This document shows, one piece after another, positions 57,926 to 64,000 of a stretch of DNA of 64,000 nucleotides. The stretch's first letter is position 1, and every line of letters begins with the position of its first letter. Source of the stretch: Streptomyces sp. L-9-10. Lineage in GTDB: Bacteria > Actinomycetota > Actinomycetes > Streptomycetales > Streptomycetaceae. The position numbers and the translations under genes were made by a program. A model generated the notes under the pieces. The model had not been told where the DNA came from. It saw only the letters and a list, made by a program, of their open reading frames with translations, and searched no databases. The stretch is taken from the NCBI RefSeq assembly GCF_004151105.1, contig NZ_PHRF01000066.1, positions 1-64,000 on the forward strand, read 5' to 3'.

Positions 57926-58229
57926 GTAGCGCCTTCCCGAGAGTCTCGCCCGCGCGGCCGGCTGCGGCCGTCTCCTGGTCGGTCGCCGACCCTGACGCGG
58001 GCAGGGGTTTGGATGTTTATGCGGACCAAACCCTACTGGACGCGATTTGGGGCCGTGCGGGGAGGGTGCCCAACGCGCCGCCCGACTCCCCGAAGGGGTG
58101 GGATCACTGGCCACGGGACCCTGGAAGCACCGCTTCCGGGGCTCTTCTGACGCCCCCTCCGGATGCACGGAACCGGCACGTCCGGGAACGCGGAACCGGC
58201 ACGTCCGGGTACCCGCGTTAGCGTGGGGC
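57926..58229. promoter_or_regulatory. Divergent promoter region of ctaCDF and the desulfurase-TusA gene
   Basis: No gene is visible. GGGTTTGG (58005) and CCAAACCC (58026) form an 8-bp inverted repeat with a 13-base centre on the ctaC side. Near the other end CGGAACCGGCACGTCCGGG occurs twice with a 23-base period (58168 and 58191). TAGCGT at 58219-58224, five bases before GTG 58230, suits a leaderless promoter. Confidence 0.55.
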
Positions 58230-59615
58230 GTGGCCTACTTCGACGTCGCTTCCTCCGCTCCGCTGCACCCCGTCGCCCGCCAGGCTCTCCAGGCTTCCCT
58301 GGACGAGGGCTGGGCCGACCCCGCCCGGCTCTATCGCGAGGGCCGGCGGGCCGTACTCCTGCTGGACGCGGCGCGCGAGGCCGCCGCCGAGGCCGTCGGC
58401 TGCCGCCCCGACGAACTGGTTTTCACTCCTTCGGGGACGTATGCGGTGCATTCCGGAATGTCGGGTGCGCTCGCGGGGCGCCGGCGTATCGGGCGGCACG
58501 CGGTGGTGTCCGCGGTGGAGCACTCCTCGGTGCTCCACGCGGCAGCGGCCCATGAGTCGGCGACCGGTGGCCCGGTCACCGAGGTGCCGGTGGACCGGCT
58601 CGGCGCGGTGTCACCGGACGCGTACGCCGGGGCGCTGCGCGAGGACACGGCGCTGGCCTGCCTCCAGTCGGCCAACCACGAGGTGGGGACGGAGCAGCCG
58701 GTGGCGGCCGTCGCCGAGGCGTGCCGCAGCCGGGGCGTACCGCTGCTGGTGGACGCGGCGCAGTCGCTGGGCTGGGGCCCGGTGGAGGGCGCGTGGTCAC
58801 TGCTGACGGGGAGCGCGCACAAGTGGGGCGGCCCGCCGGGCGTCGGGCTGCTCGCCGTACGCAAGGGTGTCCGGTTCGCGCCGCAAGGCCCGGCCGACGA
58901 GCGGGAGTCGGGGCGCGCTCCGGGGTTCCAGAACATTCCGGCGATCGTGGCCGCGGTGGCCTCCCTGCGGGCGGTACGCGCGGAGGCGGCGGACGAGGCG
59001 GTGCGGCTGCGGGCGCTGGTGGACCGGATCAGGGCGCGGGTGCCGGAGCTGGTGCCCGATGTGGAGGTGGTGGGCGATCCGGACCGCCGGCTCCCCCATC
59101 TCGTCACCTTCTCCTGTCTCTATGTCGACGGAGAGGCGCTGCTGCACGAGCTGGACCGGGCGGAGTTCTCCGTCTCCTCCGGATCGTCCTGTACGAGCAG
59201 CACACTCACCCCGAGCCATGTGCTGCGGGCGATGGGCGTGCTGTCGGAGGGGAATGTCCGGATCTCGCTGCCCCTCGGGACTCCGGAGGCGGACGTGGAC
59301 CGGTTCCTGGAGGTGCTGCCCTCGGTGGTGTCCGGTGTGCGCGAGCGGCTCGGCGCGCCGGACTCCGCCGCCGGGTCCGCGGGCCAGGCGCCGTCGCTCG
59401 TGGTGGACGCGCTCGGCAGGCGCTGCCCGGTCCCGGTGATCGAGCTGGCGAAGGTGTTCGGCGGCGTACCGGTGGGCGGCACGGTGACGGTGCTCTCGGA
59501 CGACGAGGCGGCGCGGCTGGACATCCCTGCGTGGTGCGAGATGCGCGGCCAGGAGTACGTGGGCGAGCGGCCGGCGGACCACGGTGTCGCCTATGTGGTC
59601 CGCCGGCTGTCGTAG
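58230..59615 (+). CDS. Cysteine desulfurase fused to a C-terminal TusA domain
   Basis: The protein has 461 residues. The PLP-dependent NifS/IscS domain (1-375) shows VEHSSVLHAA, QSANHEVGTEQPV, LVDAAQSLGWGP, Schiff-base K198 in GSAHKWGGPPG and persulfide C321 in SSGSSCTSSTLTPSHVL. A sulfur-carrier domain follows (about 390-461) with C399 in RRCPVPVIELAKVF, the TusA CPxP signature. The fusion would pass persulfide within one chain. It appears leaderless. The usual partner IscU is not nearby, but erpA is 3 kb away. Confidence 0.93.
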   Translation: MAYFDVASSAPLHPVARQALQASLDEGWADPARLYREGRRAVLLLDAAREAAAEAVGCRPDELVFTPSGTYAVHSGMSGALAGRRRIGRHAVVSAVEHSSVLHAAAAHESATGGPVTEVPVDRLGAVSPDAYAGALREDTALACLQSANHEVGTEQPVAAVAEACRSRGVPLLVDAAQSLGWGPVEGAWSLLTGSAHKWGGPPGVGLLAVRKGVRFAPQGPADERESGRAPGFQNIPAIVAAVASLRAVRAEAADEAVRLRALVDRIRARVPELVPDVEVVGDPDRRLPHLVTFSCLYVDGEALLHELDRAEFSVSSGSSCTSSTLTPSHVLRAMGVLSEGNVRISLPLGTPEADVDRFLEVLPSVVSGVRERLGAPDSAAGSAGQAPSLVVDALGRRCPVPVIELAKVFGGVPVGGTVTVLSDDEAARLDIPAWCEMRGQEYVGERPADHGVAYVVRRLS

Positions 59616-59630
59616 CTCTCGGGCCGTACG

Positions 59631-60608
59631 TCAGGCGGCCAGGTGCGCCTGGACCTCGGCGGCGGCGTCATGGCCGTACGCCTTGGTGAAGCGCTCCATG
59701 AAGTGCGCCCGGCGCAGGGTGTACTCCTGGGTGCCGACGGTCTCGATGACGAGGGTCGCGAGCATGCAGCCGATCTGGGCCGCGCGCTCCAGGCCGACGC
59801 CCCAGGAGAGACCCGAGAGGAACCCGGCGCGGAAGGCGTCGCCGACGCCCGTCGGGTCGGCCTTGGTCTCCTCCTCGGGACAGCCGACGATGATCGGCTC
59901 CTCGCCCACGCGGTCGATACGGACGCCGTTCTTGCCCAGCGTCGTGACGCGGTGGCCGACCCGGGAGAGGATCTCGGCGTCGGACCAGCCGGTCTTGGAC
60001 TCGATGAGCCCCTTCTCGTACTCGTTCGAGAAGAGGTACGTGGCGCCGTCGAGCAGGGTGCGGATCTCGTCCGAGCCCATGCGCGCGATCTGCTGCGAGA
60101 AGTCCGCGGCGAACGGGATCCCGCGCGTACGGCACTCCTCGGTGTGGCGGAGCATGCCCTCGGGGTCGTCCGCGCCGATCAGCACCAGGTCCAGGCCGCC
60201 GACGCGGTCCGCGACCTTCTTCAGCTCGATCAGCCGGGCCTCGCTCATCGCACCCGTGTAGAAGGAGCCGATCTGGTTGTGGTCGGCGTCCGTCGTGCAG
60301 ACGAAACGGGCCGTGTGGAGCACCTCGGAGATACGGACCGACGCGGTGTCGACCCCGTGGCGGTCCAGCCAGGCGCGGTACTCGTCGAAGTCCGATCCGG
60401 CCGCGCCGACCAGGATGGGAGCGGTGCCCAGCTGGCCCATGCCGAAGCAGATGTTCGCTCCGACACCGCCCCTGCGCACATCGAGGTTGTCGACCAGGAA
60501 GGAGAGGGAGACCGTGTGGAGCTGCTCGGCGACCAGCTGGTCGGCGAAGCGGCCTGGGAAGGTCATCAGATGGTCGGTGGCGATGGAGCCGGTGACTGCG
60601 ATTCGCAC
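59631..60608 (-). CDS. PfkB-family carbohydrate/nucleoside kinase (adenosine-kinase-like)
   Basis: The protein has 325 residues. The N-terminal IAVTGSIATDHLM and VRRGGVGANICFGMGQLG (first PfkB signature), and the C-terminal DPTGVGDAFRAGFLSGLSWG with the catalytic Asp, define the ribokinase fold. Sequence character and length resemble the actinobacterial adenosine kinases rather than ribokinase or fructokinase. The substrate is inferred. It starts at GTG 60608 and ends 15 bases from the convergent desulfurase gene. Confidence 0.88.
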   Translation of the reverse strand: MRIAVTGSIATDHLMTFPGRFADQLVAEQLHTVSLSFLVDNLDVRRGGVGANICFGMGQLGTAPILVGAAGSDFDEYRAWLDRHGVDTASVRISEVLHTARFVCTTDADHNQIGSFYTGAMSEARLIELKKVADRVGGLDLVLIGADDPEGMLRHTEECRTRGIPFAADFSQQIARMGSDEIRTLLDGATYLFSNEYEKGLIESKTGWSDAEILSRVGHRVTTLGKNGVRIDRVGEEPIIVGCPEEETKADPTGVGDAFRAGFLSGLSWGVGLERAAQIGCMLATLVIETVGTQEYTLRRAHFMERFTKAYGHDAAAEVQAHLAA

Positions 60609-60866
60609 GGCGTGAACGCTCCTGATGAGGAGAACGGTTGACAGTTCACGCTATCGGGTCGACGGCGACCCTCCTAAGCTCACGAAATACCCGATAGTGG
60701 AGCTTTCTTCACGAACCGGGCGGTCGTACGGTGCGGTTGCACCGGACCGGACGGCCGGTCCCGGGCACCCGGTCGGCGTACTCCGTGGAACCGCGCGCTC
60801 CCCCGCTCCGTCCCACCGGCGGCAGGGAACGACCCGGGAACGATCCAGAGTCGAAGGAGCGCAGCG

Positions 60867-62399
60867 GTGACCAGCACGAAGCGGCCTCAGGAGAGCACAG
60901 CAGGCGGCGGCGACGCCGAACGCCCACGCCGGCGGCGTTCCCCGCTCGCCGTCACCACGGTGGCGGCGGCGGTACTGATCGCCGGGGGCGGTGGCGCGTA
61001 CTTCGCCACGAGCGCCTCCGGCGACGGTACGGCGGGGAGCGGCGGGCCGCCGCCGCTGGCCCTCGACAACGCGGCGAACGCGTCCGGTCCGGGATCCGGA
61101 TCCCGGACCGGCCCCTCCGAACCACCCGGCATCGCGCCGGGCGAGCCGGATCCGAGCGGGGTCACCTACCGCGCGAAGGGCTCGCTGCCCGACGGCCCCG
61201 CGACGGCCCATGTCCACCGTACGAGCGGAGAGGTCGCGTCGGCGGACGTGGCCCGGCTGGCGGAGGCGCTGGGCGTGCCGGGCACGCCGCGCTCGGACAG
61301 GACGGTCTGGAAGGTCGGTACGGAGAAGGACGGTTCGGGTCCGCTGCTCCGTGTCGCCAAGCAGGCGCCGGGCACCTGGACGTTCGACCGGTACGGCCCT
61401 TCGGGCAGTGACAACTGTCTCAAGGGAAAGAGCTGCCCGAGCACAGGCGGCGGCCCCGGGGACGCGGCCGGGGGTGACGCCGTGAGCGAGGCGGCGGCGA
61501 AGCGGGCGGCGGCTCCGGTGCTGAAGGCGCTGGGCCAGGAGAAGGCCGCGCTGGACGCCCGCCAGCTGATGGGCGCGATCCGGGTGGTGAACGCGGACCC
61601 GGTGGTCGGCGGGCTGCCCACCTATGGCTGGTCCACCGGGATCCAGGTGGGCGCCGACGGGCAAGTGACCGGCGGTACGGGCCGGTTGAAGGCGCCCGAG
61701 CAGAGCGACGCGTATCCGGTGATCGGCGCGGACGAGGCGCTGAAGCTGCTGAACGCGTCGGGCGACAGCACCGGCCGTGGCCGCATCGGCGGCTGCGCGA
61801 CCCCGGCGCCGCTGGAGGGCGGGACGTCGCCGGAGGGCGGGAAGCCCTCGGCGGGCGAGAAGCCGTCGGCTCCGTGCACGCCGGGGAACGCCCCCGAGGC
61901 TGAGCCGATGGTGGTCGAGAAGGCGGTCTTCGGGCTGGCGATGCTGTCCGTGGAGGGGCGCGGGGCTCTCGTACCGTCCTGGCTGTTCGAGGTGGTACCG
62001 GGCGGGGACGCCATGCCGTACACGGTCACCCAGACCGCGGTCGCGCCGGAGTTCCTGGCGAAGCCGAGGACGAAGCCGGCGCCCGAGCGGCCGGAGGCAC
62101 GGCCGGGCGAGGAGTCGCCGGGCGGGAAGTCGCCGGGCGAGCAGGTCACCTCGTACAGCGCCGAGGGGCGGACGCTGGCACTGCACTTCTGGGGCGGTGT
62201 GTGCGGCACGTACACGGCGTCGGCGGACGAGAGCGGCACGGCGGTGAAGGTGAGGCTGACCGAGTCGAGTCCGGAGCCGGGGAAGGTCTGTGTGGCGATG
62301 GCCAAGGCCCAGACGGCGAAGGTGACGCTGGACACGCCGCTGGGCGACCGGCGGGTGGTGGAGGCGACGACGGGCGACCCACTGCCGCTGAAGTCGTGA
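60867..62399 (+). CDS. Membrane-anchored hypothetical extracellular protein
   Basis: The protein has 510 residues. A basic N-terminus (RPRRRRS) and one membrane helix (about 27-48) anchor a large extracytoplasmic part. That part alternates low-complexity segments (G, P, S, E) with two ordered beta-rich regions (about 98-160 and 240-500). Cysteines are few (CLKGKSC, a GGC...PC pair, GVCGTY...KVC) and could form disulfides. GTG 60867 follows GAAGGAG. I recognise no domain. Confidence 0.7.
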   Translation: MTSTKRPQESTAGGGDAERPRRRRSPLAVTTVAAAVLIAGGGGAYFATSASGDGTAGSGGPPPLALDNAANASGPGSGSRTGPSEPPGIAPGEPDPSGVTYRAKGSLPDGPATAHVHRTSGEVASADVARLAEALGVPGTPRSDRTVWKVGTEKDGSGPLLRVAKQAPGTWTFDRYGPSGSDNCLKGKSCPSTGGGPGDAAGGDAVSEAAAKRAAAPVLKALGQEKAALDARQLMGAIRVVNADPVVGGLPTYGWSTGIQVGADGQVTGGTGRLKAPEQSDAYPVIGADEALKLLNASGDSTGRGRIGGCATPAPLEGGTSPEGGKPSAGEKPSAPCTPGNAPEAEPMVVEKAVFGLAMLSVEGRGALVPSWLFEVVPGGDAMPYTVTQTAVAPEFLAKPRTKPAPERPEARPGEESPGGKSPGEQVTSYSAEGRTLALHFWGGVCGTYTASADESGTAVKVRLTESSPEPGKVCVAMAKAQTAKVTLDTPLGDRRVVEATTGDPLPLKS

Positions 62400-62469
62400 G
62401 AGCGCGGTCCTGAGACCGCGGTCCTGGGACGCGGCCCTGACATCCGACGCCCGACATCCGACATCTGAC

Positions 62470-62531
62470 GCGCGCGAACGAGAGGCGGCGGCCCCGGTGG
62501 ATTCCGGGGGCGCCGCCTCTCGTTCGCGCGC
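62470..62531. terminator. Very strong bidirectional terminator
   Basis: Arms 62470-62489 and 62512-62531 pair perfectly over 20 bp. After a bulged G they continue for five G-C pairs towards the loop. It lies between the convergent hypothetical and erpA genes. Confidence 0.9.
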
Positions 62532-62561
62532 TGTCCCAGCGGTCTAGCTGGTCCGAGCGGT

Positions 62562-62918
62562 CTAGCTGAAGGAGTCCCCGCAGGCGCAAGAGCCCGTCGC
62601 GTTCGGGTTGTCGATCGTGAAGCCCTGCTTCTCGATGGTGTCGACGAAGTCGATGGAGGCGCCGCCCAGGTACGGGGCGCTCATCCGGTCGGTGACGACC
62701 TTGACGCCGCCGAAGTCCTTGACGACATCGCCGTCGAGCGAGCGCTCGTCGAAGAACAGCTGGTAGCGGAGGCCGGAGCAGCCACCGGGCTGTACGGCGA
62801 CGCGCAGTGCGAGGTCGTCCCGGCCTTCCTGGTCCAGCAGGGCCTTGACCTTGCCCGCGGCGGCGTCGGACAGGAGGATGCCGTCGCTCACGGTGGTGGT
62901 CTCGTCCGATACGGACAT
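62562..62918 (-). CDS. erpA: Iron-sulfur cluster insertion protein, A-type carrier
   Basis: The protein has 118 residues. The HesB/IscA fold has three conserved cysteines in PGGCSGLRYQLFF and GSCACGDSF. It carries Fe-S clusters to target enzymes; a neighbouring client is NadA, a 4Fe-4S enzyme encoded divergently. ATG 62918 lies behind GAGAAG. The terminal bases, including the stop codon, are echoed 19 bases downstream by a second TCTAGCTG word. Confidence 0.94.
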   Translation of the reverse strand: MSVSDETTTVSDGILLSDAAAGKVKALLDQEGRDDLALRVAVQPGGCSGLRYQLFFDERSLDGDVVKDFGGVKVVTDRMSAPYLGGASIDFVDTIEKQGFTIDNPNATGSCACGDSFS

Positions 62919-63231
62919 CTGCTTCTCTCCCGGGTTGTACGGACTGCTTGCCGACAGTGCAACCGGCTCGGCCGCGGATTCATTCCGGGCCCTGGCGCGT
63001 GTCGTTTTCCCTTCTTCATGCTCGCACACCGGCCCGCGAAGCGGCAGCGGGCGTTCCTCGGGGGCCGCGTCGTGACTTCGGCAAGGCCTCGGGCAGGGCT
63101 CCGGCAGGGCTCCGCCCGGGGAATGCGTCACATCGACACTATCGCCATCGTCAAAGTGACGTGAACCAGTTATGATAGATAGCGTCAATTAGACGAAAAG
63201 GCTCGTCTGCAGAGAAGAAAGGGTGCGTGAC
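62919..63231. promoter_or_regulatory. Divergent promoter region of erpA and nadA
   Basis: No gene is visible. On the nadA side, TATGAT at 63171 is a plausible -10 box. CGTCAATTAGACG (63183-63195) is an imperfect palindrome just downstream, in the position of an operator. The first 100 bases next to erpA show no clear motif. Confidence 0.5.
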
Positions 63232-64000
63232 GTGACCACCGCCCAACCCCGTCAGGATCTCGCCGTCCAGCCGACGCCCCTCGCCCTGCTGCTGCTCGGC
63301 CGCGAGGCCGACCCGCGCAGCGAGCGTGGCGTGGAGTGTCCGGGCGACCTGCCCTCCCCGTCCGACCCGGACCTGGTGGAGCGCGCCCGCGCGGCGAAGG
63401 AGAAGCTCGGGGACAAGGTCTTCGTCCTCGGCCACCACTACCAGCGTGACGAGGTCATCCAGTTCGCGGATGTCACCGGCGACTCCTTCAAGCTGGCCAG
63501 GGACGCGGCGGCGCGGCCCGACGCCGAGTACATCGTCTTCTGCGGCGTGCACTTCATGGCGGAGTCCGCGGACATTCTGACCGGCGACGATCAGAAGGTC
63601 GTCCTGCCCGACCTGGCCGCGGGCTGCTCGATGGCGGACATGGCCACCGCCGAGCAGGTCGCGGAGTGCTGGGACGTACTGACCGAGGCCGGCATAGCCG
63701 AGCGGGTCGTCCCCGTCTCGTACATGAACTCCTCGGCCGACATCAAGGCCTTCACCGGCAAGCACGGCGGCACGATCTGTACGTCCTCCAACGCCGAGCG
63801 GGCCCTGAACTGGGCGTTCGAGCAGGGCGACAAGGTGCTCTTCCTGCCCGACCAGCACCTGGGGCGCAACACCGCGGTGCGGGATCTGGGGATGTCGCTG
63901 GAGGACTGCGTCCTGTACAACCCGCACAAGCCGAACGGCGGCCTCACGGAACAGGAGCTGCGCGACGCGAAGATGATCCTGTGGCGCGGCCACTGCTCGG
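63232..64000 (+). CDS. nadA: Quinolinate synthase, cut by the window edge
   Basis: The first 256 codons are present and the C-terminus lies beyond base 64000. It condenses iminoaspartate with DHAP to quinolinate in NAD synthesis. Motifs are VFVLGHHYQRDEVIQFAD, DSFKLARDAA, FCGVHFMAESADIL, DLAAGCSMADM (first 4Fe-4S cysteine), NSSADIKAFTGKHGG, CTSSNA, FLPDQHLGRN and WRGHCS. The other cluster cysteines are expected downstream. GTG 63232 is preferred. GTG 63223 (adding MRD) is also possible. Confidence 0.95.
   Translation, partial: MTTAQPRQDLAVQPTPLALLLLGREADPRSERGVECPGDLPSPSDPDLVERARAAKEKLGDKVFVLGHHYQRDEVIQFADVTGDSFKLARDAAARPDAEYIVFCGVHFMAESADILTGDDQKVVLPDLAAGCSMADMATAEQVAECWDVLTEAGIAERVVPVSYMNSSADIKAFTGKHGGTICTSSNAERALNWAFEQGDKVLFLPDQHLGRNTAVRDLGMSLEDCVLYNPHKPNGGLTEQELRDAKMILWRGHCS

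Noticed and set aside
62541..62570. Duplicated TCTAGCTG near the erpA stop as a regulatory site
   Set aside because: The repeat is only a short word echoing the terminal codons and lies beside a strong terminator. Nothing supports a function.
1..64000. Biosynthetic gene cluster, prophage or integrated element
   Set aside because: All genes are core metabolic, respiratory or envelope genes in conserved order. No integrase, tRNA attachment site, transposase, PKS, NRPS or phage gene was seen.

Overview
The window is a stretch of high-GC (roughly 70% or more) actinobacterial chromosome and is almost certainly Streptomyces. The evidence is third-position G/C codons, many GTG and TTG starts, apparent leaderless starts with a TANNNT box 5-7 nt upstream, an IdeR/DmdR1-type iron box, a SAM-IV riboswitch, and gene order. 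From memory, the order metF-thiE ... thiOSG-pkaF ... bfr-bfd ... aro/trpE ... glkA ... qcrCAB-cta ... nadA matches the conserved core around SCO2101-SCO2162 of S. coelicolor. I see no prophage, insertion sequence, CRISPR array, tRNA or rRNA. This is a core housekeeping region.

Layout. 0-12 kb: a CrtI-like flavoprotein, metF and thiE on the minus strand, a TPP riboswitch driving thiO-thiS-thiG, then the PASTA kinase pkaF and endonuclease IV. 12-18 kb: a sulfite-oxidase-like enzyme, bacterioferritin with its iron-boxed ferredoxin, DAHP synthase, and a fused anthranilate synthase behind a Trp-Trp-Trp leader peptide and attenuator. 18-28 kb: phosphofructokinase, a NarL-type two-component pair (MacRS-like), PlsC, a lipase-like hydrolase, glucokinase, and a small minus-strand cluster (ArsA-like ATPase, SRPBCC protein, metallophosphoesterase). 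28-39 kb: acyl-CoA ligase, PimB-like and GT87 glycosyltransferases, a Zn-metalloprotease-like lipoprotein, two paralogous NlpC/P60 hydrolases, a NYN-domain protein and a rhomboid protease. 39-47 kb: an OmpR-type two-component system, a DASS/SLC13 transporter and a glycerate kinase, then an aminotransferase-V enzyme under a SAM-IV riboswitch. 47-58 kb: trpD and the respiratory supercomplex genes (qcrCAB-ctaE and ctaCDF) with an L,D-transpeptidase between them. 58-64 kb: a cysteine desulfurase fused to TusA, an adenosine-kinase-like enzyme, an anchored hypothetical protein, erpA, and the start of nadA (cut by the window edge).

Functional threads are thiamine synthesis, aromatic amino acids and tryptophan, sulfur and Fe-S supply (two desulfurase-like genes, erpA, nadA, Rieske protein), glycolysis, aerobic respiration, and cell-wall remodelling.

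The most unusual signal is not a gene. Four intergenic gaps (9.2, 17.5, 30.4 and 47.1 kb) carry copies of the same palindromic repeat family. The copies mostly begin right after a stop codon. The genes they follow turn strongly G-rich on the coding strand over their last few hundred bases. A second point of interest is an 11-bp-period direct repeat found both in front of the OmpR-type two-component operon and in front of the transporter/glycerate-kinase pair, which suggests one regulon. A third is a six-codon upstream ORF with a good ribosome binding site between the SAM-IV riboswitch and its gene.
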